From assembly GCA_023423935.1 (NCBI GenBank), contig JAFAEQ010000002.1, positions 1 through 64,000 on the forward strand: a DNA stretch of 64,000 bases. The letters run 5' to 3'. The stretch is from Pseudomonadota bacterium (lineage in GTDB: Bacteria; Pseudomonadota; Gammaproteobacteria; Steroidobacterales; Steroidobacteraceae). The notes beneath the pieces were generated by a model, which was not told the origin of the DNA, did not search any database, and was given only the letters and a program-made list of their open reading frames with translations. A program made the translations under genes and the position numbers. Within the stretch, counting starts at the first letter, position 1; every line of letters begins with the position of its first letter. Shown piece after piece: positions 1-8,157 of this stretch.

Positions 1-90
1 ACCCCGGCCTACGCCGGGGTGACCCCGCGAGCCTACGGAGGGGTGACCCGCGCCCCCCGGATCTACGCCGGGTAACGTCACTACCGAATC
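1..90. repeat. Short GC-rich hairpin repeats (REP-like)
   Basis: Three successive imperfect units each contain a 'ctacg' core flanked by C-rich and G-rich arms. The first (1-20) is a perfect 7-bp stem, accccgg/ccggggt, with a 6-nt loop. The second (about 22-46) has arms accccg/ggggt. The third (about 54-73) has arms ccccgg/ccggg. The block ends a few bases past the stop of the minus-strand VIT gene, so it may act as a 3' hairpin cluster for that operon. It resembles extragenic palindromic repeats in general form. The element probably continues left of the window. Confidence 0.6.
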
Positions 91-95
91 GGCGG

Positions 96-791
96 TTACA
101 GGTCACTGGTGCCTGCGAGCCGGCCGATGAGCGCCGTCAGACTCATCGCGAGCACGCCCCAAAACACCACTCGCACAGCACCGCGTACCGGGGAAGCGCC
201 GCCCGTCCATGCGGCGAGAGCGCCGAGCAGACCGAGCGAGCACAGCGAGCTGCCTGCGATGAACGCAGCGACACTTTGAAGCGGCGAGGCGAGCGCCACC
301 AGCAGCGGCATCAATGCACCTGTCGTGAATGCAGCCGCCGAGGCCAGCGCTGCCTGGACCGGACGTGGCTTCGTGGCACTGGAAAGTCCCAGCTCATCGC
401 GTGCATGCGCCTCCAGCGCATCGTGTTGCATGAGTTGCACGGCCACCTCCTTCGCGAGCGCGGGTTGCAGTCCGCGCTTCACATAGATGCTCGCGAGCTC
501 TGCGCTTTCAGCCTCCGCATTGTTCGCGATCTCTTCCCGTTCGATCTCGAGCTCGGCAGCTTCGGCGTCCGCCTGCGAGCTGACCGAGACGTATTCACCG
601 GCACCCATCGACATCGCGCCTGCAACGATGCCCGCGACACCCGCGATCCAGAGCTGTTCGCGCGAAGCGGAAGCGGCTGCGACGCCGACGAGCAAACCCG
701 CTGTGGAAAGAATCCCATCGTTCGCGCCAAGCACGGCCGCTCGCAGCCAACCCGTGCGCGACAGATGGTGATGTTCGCGATGACGACGCAT
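96..791 (-). CDS. VIT1/CCC1 family Fe2+/Mn2+ transporter
   Basis: A 231-aa integral membrane protein of the vacuolar iron transporter (VIT/CCC1) family, which moves Fe2+ or Mn2+ across the membrane. The N-terminus carries the family segment GANDGILS in the first helix, and the second helix has GAMSMGAGEYVSVSSQ. A charged loop rich in Glu and Ala (about residues 75-140, the usual cytosolic metal-binding domain) follows, then three more hydrophobic stretches. No ferritin-like domain is fused. It is the last gene of an apparent minus-strand operon, starting 10 nt after the TSUP permease stop. Family assignment is secure; the metal specificity is inferred. Confidence 0.9.
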   Translation of the reverse strand: MRRHREHHHLSRTGWLRAAVLGANDGILSTAGLLVGVAAASASREQLWIAGVAGIVAGAMSMGAGEYVSVSSQADAEAAELEIEREEIANNAEAESAELASIYVKRGLQPALAKEVAVQLMQHDALEAHARDELGLSSATKPRPVQAALASAAAFTTGALMPLLVALASPLQSVAAFIAGSSLCSLGLLGALAAWTGGASPVRGAVRVVFWGVLAMSLTALIGRLAGTSDL

Positions 792-801
792 GCCCGCTCC
801 T

Positions 802-1569
802 TCAGCCGTGCCTCAAGCCGTCGTAGATCAGTTTCAACGAAACCAGAAACAGCAGCCACTGGACCGCTGCGTAATAGAGCTGCTGCGGCATCACCCGCAC
901 CAGTCGCACGCCCGCGAGCGTGCCGCCGATCGCAATGGGCATGAGCCACAACGATGTGCGCAGATTGGCAAAGCCCAGCTGGCCTAGCGCCCAGTACGGC
1001 ACTAGTTTCGCCGCGTTGATGATGGCGAACAGAATGGTGGTCGTTCCTGCGTAGACCGTCTTGGGAAGCTGCTGTGGCAGTACGTACACCTGATACGGCG
1101 GACCGCCCGAGTGCGAGACGAAGCTGCTGAATCCCATGAGCGTCCCCCAGAAGACGCCTCGCGGCACATCGGCGGGACGCGGCTGCAGCGTGCGATTCCG
1201 CAAACGCCAGGTGTTGAGGGTAAACCCCACCCCGATGACACCGATGATCAGTCCGACCACACGCTCCGAGATCAACGATGCCGTGGCCCAACCGAGCGCG
1301 ACGCCGCAAATGCCCGATAACGTCAGGATTGCGAGATTGCGGCGATCGAATTCCTTGCGGTACGACCACAGCCCCACCCAGTCGCTGACCACGAAGATCG
1401 GCAGCAGCAAGGCAGCGGCCTTCACCGGCGACATCACGAGGGCCATCATCGGCACGGCCACTGCGCCGAGCAGGCTCAGGCCGCCCTTGGAGAGACCGAC
1501 CATGAGCGCGGCAAGTGCGGCGACGATCATGAGCTCGGCACTCATCGTGCCGCCCGTCACCCAGTTCAT
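802..1569 (-). CDS. TauE/SafE (TSUP) family membrane permease
   Basis: A 255-aa polytopic membrane protein of the TSUP family, usually exporters of sulfite, organosulfonates or related anions. Hydrophobic helices form two related halves, with the glycine-rich motif VGLSKGGLSLLGAV near the start and a similar FVSHSGGPPYQVYVLPQ stretch in the second half, as expected for this family. Its ATG overlaps the stop of the upstream amine oxidase gene by 4 nt (ATGA), implying translational coupling. The substrate cannot be read from sequence, and the neighbours give no clear sulfur pathway. Confidence 0.88.
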   Translation of the reverse strand: MNWVTGGTMSAELMIVAALAALMVGLSKGGLSLLGAVAVPMMALVMSPVKAAALLLPIFVVSDWVGLWSYRKEFDRRNLAILTLSGICGVALGWATASLISERVVGLIIGVIGVGFTLNTWRLRNRTLQPRPADVPRGVFWGTLMGFSSFVSHSGGPPYQVYVLPQQLPKTVYAGTTTILFAIINAAKLVPYWALGQLGFANLRTSLWLMPIAIGGTLAGVRLVRVMPQQLYYAAVQWLLFLVSLKLIYDGLRHG

Positions 1570-2801
1570 TCCCGACGCGCCACGATATCGAGCGCTCGTT
1601 GAGCCGCCTGCACGGCGCTGAACCAGGCGCCGTGAATCGTGCCGAAGAACTCGATCGAGTTGGCCTCACCCGCAAACAGGATGCGCTCGTGCAGCACTTC
1701 GCTGAAGACCGCCCGCAGATTCGCCTTGCCGGGAAGTGCGACCGAATAAGACCCACGCGACCACGGATCCGTGCTCCAGCGCGTACTCACGGCTGAAACG
1801 ATGTCTTCCGTGAAGCGTGCGCCGAAGATCGACTGAAGTTCTGCGCGCGCGAATGCTTCCATCTCCCCGCTTCGTTCCAGTTCGATCGCCAGATCACCCC
1901 CGAAGTAGGCGAGCAGCAGCTCCTGCCCTGCCGGTCGAGTCGCATAACTCCCCGTGCGGGAGGTCGTATCGGTACCCACGAAATGCACGGTATCGTCATA
2001 GGGCAACGTACCGGGCTTCATACGAAAGAACACTTTGTTGGCAACACCCAGCGGCACGCCTGCGAACGCTTCAACCAGGTGAGCGGGCAGATCAGGAACG
2101 AAGCGGATAGCACCTTCCGCGAGAACCGTCGTTGGCACGGTCACGATCGCTGCATCGGCTTCGAGCGCGCCGCGCGAGGTCGTGATCCGCACCTGGGATC
2201 CCGACACTTCGATCTGTGATACGGGCGTATCGAGTCGGACATCAAGACCGTTTGCGGCATGGGCGATCACTGCACCGAGGCCCGCCTCCACAGCCCAGTT
2301 GACCTCAGAATCGGCATAACGCGCGTAATCGAGCGTCGACACACGCTCGCTGTTCGCACCCATGAGCCACGTCATCACGCCATCGAACATGGCCCGATAC
2401 TTGTCGTTCGGAATGACGTCGCTGACGGCGACGTCACGGCCCGCAGCAGCGGCCTCTTGGATGAGTGCATCGTTGCGCTCATAGGCAGCTCCCCATTCCG
2501 AAACATAGGCAGGCGAAGGTTCGTCGCGGCCGATCCGGCGACGCCAGACCGGCGGCCGCTCGATGAGCGTGAACCCCTGCTCGCGGGCATACGTCATCCA
2601 GGGATTGCGATCTGCCGAATGCAGCCAGGCGCATCCCATATCGATCGGCAGGCCCATGCTCGCGACATCGGTCCACGCACGGCCCCCCACTCGCGAGCGC
2701 GCCTCGAGAAGCAGGGGTTCTATGCCGGCAGTGCGCAGGTGACGTGCGGCCGCAATGCCTGCAGCACCCGCACCGACGATGACAATGCGCGGCGAGCTCA
2801 T
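1566..2801 (-). CDS. Flavin monoamine oxidase family protein
   Basis: An FAD-dependent amine oxidase of 411 aa. The dinucleotide-binding motif VIVGAGAAGIAAARHL starts at residue 7, followed by LLLEARSRVGGRAWTD; the C-terminus has LFAGEANSIEFFGTIHGAWFSA, the family's second FAD-contact region. It would oxidise a primary or secondary amine, polyamine or similar substrate with release of H2O2. An in-frame reading extends 54 codons further upstream, but that part lies inside the preceding gene and lacks family similarity, so I place the start at the ATG overlapping the upstream stop by 4 nt. It is coupled on both sides by ATGA junctions. Substrate unknown. Confidence 0.88.
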   Translation of the reverse strand: MSSPRIVIVGAGAAGIAAARHLRTAGIEPLLLEARSRVGGRAWTDVASMGLPIDMGCAWLHSADRNPWMTYAREQGFTLIERPPVWRRRIGRDEPSPAYVSEWGAAYERNDALIQEAAAAGRDVAVSDVIPNDKYRAMFDGVMTWLMGANSERVSTLDYARYADSEVNWAVEAGLGAVIAHAANGLDVRLDTPVSQIEVSGSQVRITTSRGALEADAAIVTVPTTVLAEGAIRFVPDLPAHLVEAFAGVPLGVANKVFFRMKPGTLPYDDTVHFVGTDTTSRTGSYATRPAGQELLLAYFGGDLAIELERSGEMEAFARAELQSIFGARFTEDIVSAVSTRWSTDPWSRGSYSVALPGKANLRAVFSEVLHERILFAGEANSIEFFGTIHGAWFSAVQAAQRALDIVARRE

Positions 2802-3577
2802 GCAGCGCGCGCTTCCATCTGCAGTCGATGCGCGGCCTGCTCGCCGAGATACGCGTGGATCAGCCGGCGTACCAGGTAGATCATCGGGATCAGTGCGAGC
2901 GCCATCAGCACCTTGTACGCGTAGTTGACCATCGCCACTGCCATGAAGAGCGAAATCGGCCATTTTTGCGGCCCGAGCACGAAGGCGATGTAGAGCACGA
3001 CGAAACTATCGATGAGTTGAGAGATCAGCGTGGAGCCGGTCGCGCGCAGCCAGATCCATTTGTCGCCGGTGATCATTCGAATGCGATGGAAGATCGTCAC
3101 GTCGATCAGCTGTCCGACCAGGAACGCAGTGATGGATCCTGCGATCGTCCACATGCCCTGCCCGAACACATTGCTGAATGCCGCCTGCATGTCAGGCACG
3201 CCGCGCTCTCGATTGACGCCCACCCAGAATTCCGCCGGAACGAGCGAGATGCTCACATAAGCTGCAAAGAATCCATAGGAGATGAGGCCTACGGTGAGCC
3301 ACGAAATGAACTGCACACCGCGTCGTCCGAAGTACTCATTGATGATGTCGGTCATGAGGAAAACGAACGGCCACAGCAGCACGCCGCTCGTGAACGACAG
3401 CGTTCCCGCCTGACCGAAGAGGCTCCAATGAACATCCTGGAGACCGAGTGTCGGTTCGAGCGCGAAGACCTTCACCCCCACGAATTCGGCGCACAACGCA
3501 TTCACTGCGAGGAATGCGGCAAGCACGACGAACAGGCGAGTAGCGCGGGAGCTCAACGGGCCAGACACGGCGGACAT
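2798..3577 (-). CDS. yhhQ: Queuosine precursor transporter (YhhQ/DUF165)
   Basis: A 259-aa inner-membrane protein with about six helices, matching the Vut_1/DUF165 family. Diagnostic stretches are FLMTDIINEYFGRRGVQF and the later FLVGQLIDVTIFHRIR and TLISQLIDSFVVLYIAF, which carry the conserved acidic and polar residues inside helices. Escherichia coli YhhQ imports the queuosine precursors preQ0/preQ1 for tRNA modification, and that role is assumed here. It is the first gene of a four-gene minus-strand run; its stop overlaps the next ATG. A 148-bp divergent gap to the MOSC gene should hold the promoter. Confidence 0.88.
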   Translation of the reverse strand: MSAVSGPLSSRATRLFVVLAAFLAVNALCAEFVGVKVFALEPTLGLQDVHWSLFGQAGTLSFTSGVLLWPFVFLMTDIINEYFGRRGVQFISWLTVGLISYGFFAAYVSISLVPAEFWVGVNRERGVPDMQAAFSNVFGQGMWTIAGSITAFLVGQLIDVTIFHRIRMITGDKWIWLRATGSTLISQLIDSFVVLYIAFVLGPQKWPISLFMAVAMVNYAYKVLMALALIPMIYLVRRLIHAYLGEQAAHRLQMEARAA

Positions 3578-3725
3578 GATTGTTCTTGGTGACGTGCGAC
3601 GCGCTCAGTATGCCGGGCTTCGAATGAGTCCTGCCAGTTGCGAGAAGCACATCATCGACGCGCGGCAAGGTCGCATTGCCCGTGAGTTTGCACGTCCGCT
3701 CGGCGCCGGTTGCTAGCATAGGCAC

Positions 3726-4541
3726 ATGATCACGATCACCGCGCTGAACATCTATCCCGTGAAGTCCTGCAAGGGAGTCGCACTCGAACGCGCACGGATC
3801 GCAGCGACGGGACTGGAGCACGATCGCGAATGGCTCATCGTTCGATCGGACGGCCGGTTCGTAACCCAACGGGAAGAGCCGCGTCTGGCGCTCATTTCGC
3901 CCTCGATGAAAGAAGGACGATTGCGGCTGGCAGCGCCCGGTGTCGAAGCCCTCGAGGTGGATGCCGCGTTCGTGCGCGAACCAGTCGAAGTCGTCTGCTG
4001 GGGCGACCGCTGTGCCGCGTTTGATGCAGGCCTCCCGGCGGCGCGCTGGCTCGAAACATTTCTGGGGGCGCCGTATCGCCTGGTGCGATTCGATCCTCGT
4101 CACCTGCGTGCTTCGAGCGCTGAGTGGACGCAGGGCATCCAGGCACCGAATCAATTCACGGATGGCTTTCCGTTCCTGGTGATCTCACAGGCGTCGCTCG
4201 ACGATCTCAATGGAAGACTCGCCTCACCGCTGCCGATGAATCGCTTCAGACCCAATATCGTGATCGATGGAGTGGACGCCTTCGGCGAGGACGGCATTCA
4301 TGAACTACGCGGCGAGGGATATACGCTGCGGATCGTGAAACCATGCACGCGGTGTGCAATCACCACGACGGATCAGACGCGCGGCGAACGCATGGGTGAT
4401 GAACCGCTTCGTACCCTGCGCGGCTATCGCTTCGATCGCGCACTGAAGGGCGTGCTGTTCGGACAGAACGCAATACTGATCGAGGGGCTGGGGCGGGACC
4501 TGCGCGTGGGACAGACGCTCGAAGCGATAGCGAAGGCTTGA
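3726..4541 (+). CDS. MOSC domain-containing protein (YcbX-like)
   Basis: A 271-aa protein with an N-terminal MOSC beta-barrel domain (ALNIYPVKSCKGVALERARIAATGLEHDREWLIV) and a C-terminal MOSC domain containing the conserved cysteine segment VKPCTRCAITTTDQ. MOSC proteins bind molybdenum cofactor. YcbX-type members reduce N-hydroxylated compounds using electrons from a partner such as CysJ, while others act in cofactor sulfuration. No ferredoxin domain is fused here, so an external electron donor would be needed. It is a single plus-strand gene, divergent from yhhQ and convergent with the small downstream gene. The start codon agrees with the family N-terminus. Confidence 0.9.
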   Translation: MITITALNIYPVKSCKGVALERARIAATGLEHDREWLIVRSDGRFVTQREEPRLALISPSMKEGRLRLAAPGVEALEVDAAFVREPVEVVCWGDRCAAFDAGLPAARWLETFLGAPYRLVRFDPRHLRASSAEWTQGIQAPNQFTDGFPFLVISQASLDDLNGRLASPLPMNRFRPNIVIDGVDAFGEDGIHELRGEGYTLRIVKPCTRCAITTTDQTRGERMGDEPLRTLRGYRFDRALKGVLFGQNAILIEGLGRDLRVGQTLEAIAKA

Positions 4542-4573
4542 GAGATCAGCTTCGAAGACACGAAGCGGAGAAT

Positions 4574-4616
4574 GAGTCGACGCGACTCCGACTGATCGCA
4601 GGCGGGAACTGCCTGC
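4574..4616. terminator. Tandem hairpins in convergent gap (candidate bidirectional terminator)
   Basis: Two adjacent stem-loops lie between converging stop codons: gagtcg/cgactc with a 3-nt loop (4574-4588), and gcaggc/gcctgc with a 7-nt loop (4598-4616). There is no convincing T-tract on either strand, so termination activity is inferred from position and folding only. Confidence 0.4.
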
Positions 4617-4620
4617 CGTT

Positions 4621-4911
4621 CTAGGTGCCTGCCTTCTGCACTTCGAAGGCGAGGCGTCGCAGACCTTCGGTTTCCCAGCCGAATCGATTCTCGGCGTAAG
4701 CCTCTTCGCCCACTGCACTCTGCACCGCGGCCACATGCGGCGCGATGCGACGGATCACGGTGCTTTCCCAGTCCTCACGAACGAGAGTCGCCTCAGGGTC
4801 GAACTCCTCGTTCGGCGTGCCCGCGTCCGAATTCGGGAGCTTCGGCATTTTCACCGTCGCATCGTCATCGGGAGTTTCTGCAGGCGCCGCTGGGCGTCGT
4901 TCCATTGTCAT
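4621..4911 (-). CDS. Small acidic protein, function unknown
   Basis: A 96-aa soluble protein I do not recognise. The N-terminal 40 residues are Pro/Asp/Glu-rich and look disordered (TPDDDATVKMPKLP, EFDPEATLVREDWE). The C-terminal half has amphipathic helical character (VIRRIAPHVAAVQSAVGEEAYAE) and ends FEVQKAGT. There is no signal peptide, membrane segment or metal motif. A second ATG lies two codons in, and neither has a strong ribosome-binding site. It is convergent with the MOSC gene and sits 210 nt from the next minus-strand start point, a gap in which I see no feature. The composition and coherent amphipathicity favour a real gene. Confidence 0.55.
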   Translation of the reverse strand: MTMERRPAAPAETPDDDATVKMPKLPNSDAGTPNEEFDPEATLVREDWESTVIRRIAPHVAAVQSAVGEEAYAENRFGWETEGLRRLAFEVQKAGT

Positions 4912-5121
4912 AATTCATCACTCGCAAGTGCGCAGCGATAAGCTAACGCGTCGGGATCGAAGATGCCGTGTGCCCCATCACAACCCAAGGGCATGCTGTG
5001 AATAGCAAGAACCCTGCCGGCGACGCGACACTTGGCAGGAACAACGAAAGAATCCCGTTGAAGTTCCGATTTCAGCGTGATTGCTGCGACGATGTCGCAA
5101 AAGCCGTACGTCGTGTGCGCC

Positions 5122-6186
5122 TCATTGCTGCGCAACCTGCCAGCCGATCGCTGCGAAATAGCGCGCCGTGTCGCCGTACTCGAGTCCGCGTCCATCTGCT
5201 GCATTGCCTTGAAGCGCGCGCGCGTACACACCTTGCGTGATTGCGGCCATGCGAAAGCAGGAGAACGCGAGGAAAAAACGCCAGTCGTGAATCTCGCGTC
5301 CGCTCGCCGCCGCATAGATGTCGAGAAACTGCTGCTCGGTGGGAATGCCGAGCGCGGCGAGATCGAGCCCCTGCAACCCGCCACGCGCGTCGCTGCGCGA
5401 AGGCATGTGGTAGCTCATGCAGGCATAGGCGAGATCCGCCAACGGATGACCGAGTGTCGCGAGCTCCCAGTCCAGAAGCGCGACAATTCGCGGCTCCGTG
5501 GGATGCAAGATCGTGTTGCCGACACGAAAATCGCCATGGACGATCGAGGTCTGCTCTCGCTCCGGACGATGCGCATCGAGCCAGGCCATCAGCTCGATCA
5601 TGTCCGCGTTGTCATCGGTCTTCGAAGCCAGGTACTGCCGCGTCCAGCGATCGAGCTGACGTTCGACGTAATGGTCTGGCTTGCCGAAGTCCTGCAGTCC
5701 GCACGCGCGGAAATCGACGGAGTGCAGCCGCGCCGCGAGCCTGGCCAGGTTGGCGTAAACCAGACTGCGCTCCTCGGGCGAGAGCTGCGGCAATGTGGGA
5801 TGACTGATCACTCGCCCTTCCATGTAATCCATCACATAGAAAGGCGTGCCGATGATGGTCGCGTCGTCGCAGAACAGCCGCACGGGAGGCAGCGGAATCT
5901 GCTCGCGCGGCAGCGACGTCAGAATCCGATATTCACGCTCGATCTGGTGAGCCGACGGCAACAGTTTGCCTGGCGGCTTCTTGCGCAGGACGAACTTCGC
6001 AATCGGCGTCTCGATGAGGAACGTCGGATTCGACTGGCCACCCTGAAACTGCCGCAGCGTCGCAGGATGCTGAAATTCGGGAAGACGCGGCTGCAGGTAC
6101 GCCCAGAGCGAAGCCTCGGAGAATCGATGCTGAGGCAGCACATCCACCAGCCTGGCATCCGATTGCATCGCCGTGGCCTCGCTCAT
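5122..6186 (-). CDS. Phosphotransferase family protein (APH/ACAD10-11 type)
   Basis: A 354-aa member of the aminoglycoside phosphotransferase/choline kinase superfamily. The Brenner motif IVHGDFRVGN places catalytic Asp at residue 219, and the metal-binding Asp is in LLDWELATLGHPLADLAY (239). The ATP-side lysines are in FVLRKKPPGKLL near residue 70. The overall pattern (QFQGGQSNPTF at the start, QLDRWTRQYLAS in the middle) is that of the kinase-like half of ACAD10/ACAD11 and of bacterial homologues next to acyl-CoA dehydrogenases, which phosphorylate 4-hydroxyacyl-CoAs. No dehydrogenase gene is adjacent here. An 18-codon upstream extension would run into the preceding gene's 3' end, so I use the internal ATG. 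Confidence 0.82.
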   Translation of the reverse strand: MSEATAMQSDARLVDVLPQHRFSEASLWAYLQPRLPEFQHPATLRQFQGGQSNPTFLIETPIAKFVLRKKPPGKLLPSAHQIEREYRILTSLPREQIPLPPVRLFCDDATIIGTPFYVMDYMEGRVISHPTLPQLSPEERSLVYANLARLAARLHSVDFRACGLQDFGKPDHYVERQLDRWTRQYLASKTDDNADMIELMAWLDAHRPEREQTSIVHGDFRVGNTILHPTEPRIVALLDWELATLGHPLADLAYACMSYHMPSRSDARGGLQGLDLAALGIPTEQQFLDIYAAASGREIHDWRFFLAFSCFRMAAITQGVYARALQGNAADGRGLEYGDTARYFAAIGWQVAQQ

Positions 6187-6194
6187 CGGATTCG

Positions 6195-6629
6195 TCAGCG
6201 CGAGATCGTCAGCGCACCGAACGCGACGCCCAGATCCCAACCGCGTCCCGTACCGCTGAGCGCGAGAGACACCTCGCCCTTCGTCATCACGGCCGCCTTC
6301 GACGATTTGACGGCGCCGGCATGCGCTTCGGCGGAGACATATGAGCCGAACACTTCATCGATACTCTTCACGCCGGAGAACTCGCCCTTGCCGTTCTCGA
6401 TACTCGACTTGCCTACCGTCAGGCCGCCGCCTTTCGCTTCGAGCTTCACCGTGGCGCTTTGTCCGTTCGTGCATTTGATCCGGCCCGTGCCGGACGCAGT
6501 CTTATAGAACACTGACCAGCCGCTCATCTCGAACGTCATCGAGCACGTCACCTCTGCAGCGGCGGCGAACGTACTCACCGGCAGGGTCAACATCGAGGCG
6601 ATCAGTACGACGGAAACACATTTGCGCAT
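6195..6629 (-). CDS. Exported protein of unknown function
   Basis: A 144-aa protein with a clear Sec signal peptide (MRKCVSVVLIASMLTLPVSTFAAAAE, cleavage near residue 23-25). The mature part is small-residue rich with two cysteines (VTCSMTF, RIKCTNG) that could form a disulfide. Alternating Gly, Ser and Val suggest a beta-rich fold reminiscent of EipA/DUF1134-like lipid-binding periplasmic proteins (KGGGLTVGKSS, DEVFGSYVSAEAHAG, SLALSGTGRGWDLGVAFG), though I cannot confirm that family. An 18-codon upstream extension is possible but would place the signal peptide internally. It is 8 nt upstream of the phosphotransferase gene and probably cotranscribed with it. Confidence 0.72.
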   Translation of the reverse strand: MRKCVSVVLIASMLTLPVSTFAAAAEVTCSMTFEMSGWSVFYKTASGTGRIKCTNGQSATVKLEAKGGGLTVGKSSIENGKGEFSGVKSIDEVFGSYVSAEAHAGAVKSSKAAVMTKGEVSLALSGTGRGWDLGVAFGALTISR

Positions 6630-6655
6630 AACGCACCTCTGTGAGAAGTCAGCAT

Positions 6656-6689
6656 CATCGGGTGTCCGCCGATTGGCAGGCACCCGATG
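6656..6689. promoter_or_regulatory. 9-bp perfect inverted repeat in a divergent promoter gap
   Basis: CATCGGGTG and its exact complement CACCCGATG are separated by 16 nt, just upstream of the exported-protein start and facing the xdhC gene on the other strand. Symmetry and location suit an operator or a 5' leader hairpin of the minus-strand transcript. No regulator gene is adjacent. Confidence 0.35.
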
Positions 6690-6883
6690 CAGTGTTGCGT
6701 GACTGGACGGCGGAAGTTTAACAAGCCCCCGATGAGGCTTGCGAATCCCGCGTCCGAGCTACGTTGGAACTACGCATGGAAACGAAAGTCCGTTTCCACG
6801 TTGCAGATGTCATCCCGACAGCCTCGCTGGCGCAAGCGCAGCGGATCGTTTACACATACGGCGAAAGGCCACGCGTCCAACCC

Positions 6884-7933
6884 ATGAATCATCGCCCGGT
6901 TTCCTTGAGCGAGTTCTTCCGCAGCCATCGGGAGCGCCATGCGCCGCTGGTACTCGCCACGGTCATCGAAACGATCGGCTCGACCTATCGCAAAGCCGGT
7001 GCACAAATGCTGATCGCCGGCGATGGCAGCGCGGCGGGCCTGCTGAGCGGAGGGTGCCTGGAGTCCGACCTGATGGAGCGATCGCGCTCCGTGCTCGAGT
7101 CCGGCCAGGCATTGATCGCCGAATACGACACTCGCAGCTCCGATGACATTCTGTGGGGCATCGGTCTTGGCTGCGAGGGGGCGATGCGCATCCTGCTCAC
7201 CCCGTTGAATGACCAGAACGGCTACGAACCTTTCGCCTTCGCAGAGAAATGCCGTGGCGACTATCGGCCCGGCTGCATGGCATTCGTCGTGGAATCGGCA
7301 GATGCGCGCTATCCGCTCGGCGCCTGTTTTGTGAGCGCATCCGACATGCAAATGCCCATGTCCCTGCGCGCGACCATGTCCGAACCGCTGTCGACGCCGA
7401 CCACCGTCAACGCCGATGGCGCAACTCTATTGGTCGTTCCGATCGAGTTGCCGACTCGACTGCTCGTCCTGGGCGCAGGTCCGGACGCCATGCCGCTGGT
7501 CGAGATCGCGGCCCTGCTGGGCTGGCACGTGAGCGTGCTCGATCATCGTCCTGCCTATGCGATCGCCGATCGGTTTCCACGGGCGCGACACGTGGCCTGC
7601 GCCCCCGCCGTCGAACTCCCCGCGGCGCTTGCACACGCGCATTTCGATGCAGCCGTGGTGATGAGCCACCATCTCACGTCGGATCAGACGTATCTTGCCG
7701 CACTCGCCGACAGCTCGATTCGCTATATCGGACTGCTGGGACCCGCACCGCGCCGCGCGCGGCTCATGCACGAAATCGGCGAGAAGGCAGCAATGCTGGG
7801 CGACCGCCTGCACGGCCCCATCGGACTGGATATCGGCGCGCGCACACCCGAAGCCATTGCGCTTGCCATCGTGGCGGAAATCCAGGCGTTCCTGACTCAT
7901 CGCTCCGGCGGGTCGTTCAGCAGGAAAGACTGA
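6884..7933 (+). CDS. XdhC/CoxI family protein
   Basis: A 349-aa protein with the two domains of the XdhC/CoxI family. The N-terminal part has VIETIGSTYRKAGAQMLI and GLLSGGCLESDL, with the conserved GGCLE loop cysteine. The C-terminal Rossmann-like part has LLVLGAGPDAMPLVEIAALLGWHVSVLDHR and ends in the family pattern GPIGLDIGARTPEAIALAIVAEI. XdhC binds molybdenum cofactor and promotes its sulfuration and insertion into xanthine dehydrogenase-type enzymes. No molybdoenzyme genes are in the window, so its client is elsewhere. Upstream in-frame ATGs exist, but the family N-terminus begins around MNHRPVSLSEFF. Confidence 0.85.
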   Translation: MNHRPVSLSEFFRSHRERHAPLVLATVIETIGSTYRKAGAQMLIAGDGSAAGLLSGGCLESDLMERSRSVLESGQALIAEYDTRSSDDILWGIGLGCEGAMRILLTPLNDQNGYEPFAFAEKCRGDYRPGCMAFVVESADARYPLGACFVSASDMQMPMSLRATMSEPLSTPTTVNADGATLLVVPIELPTRLLVLGAGPDAMPLVEIAALLGWHVSVLDHRPAYAIADRFPRARHVACAPAVELPAALAHAHFDAAVVMSHHLTSDQTYLAALADSSIRYIGLLGPAPRRARLMHEIGEKAAMLGDRLHGPIGLDIGARTPEAIALAIVAEIQAFLTHRSGGSFSRKD

Positions 7934-7949
7934 CGGCAGGAAAGACTAA
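7918..7949 (+). repeat. 16-bp tandem duplication across the xdhC stop codon
   Basis: Positions 7918-7933, which end with the TGA of xdhC, are repeated immediately at 7934-7949 with 14 of 16 bases identical. The second copy also ends in a stop triplet (TAA), but a 16-nt step puts it out of frame. The same kind of 3'-end duplication occurs at tdh and rimM. Confidence 0.75.
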
Positions 7950-7951
7950 CA

Positions 7952-8152
7952 GCCGCAAAGACCGCAAAAAAAGACCGAAGACATACCCAGCGAGCTTGCT
8001 TCGTTTGGCGGATCGCTCGATCGATACGCCGAAGGGGTGACTGCCGCAGAATGCACAGAAGGCCAATGGTCATAGCAGGCCGCGTCGCAGGAAGCAGTGA
8101 AACAGGAGCTCTTTGTCACGAGTTCCAATCTCTTTTTTGCGGTCTTTGCGGC
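7952..8152. repeat. Inverted-repeat intergenic element, 9-bp word CCGCAAAGA
   Basis: The left arm (7952-7974) reads as 9-bp words ccgcaaaga ccgcaaaaa. The right arm (8131-8152) is its near-perfect reverse complement, about 22 nt long. The arms occupy both ends of the convergent gap: the left begins 19 nt after the xdhC stop and the right ends 6 nt from the hslR stop. The roughly 155 nt between them are not recognisable as a gene. The same arms recur twice after tdh. Confidence 0.8.
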
Positions 8153-8157
8153 CCTCC

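Noticed and set aside
7952..8152. Classification of the periodic inverted repeats as a CRISPR array or insertion sequence
   Set aside because: There are no evenly spaced identical repeats with unique spacers, no cas genes, no transposase, and no target-site duplications that I can identify. The arm words differ between elements.
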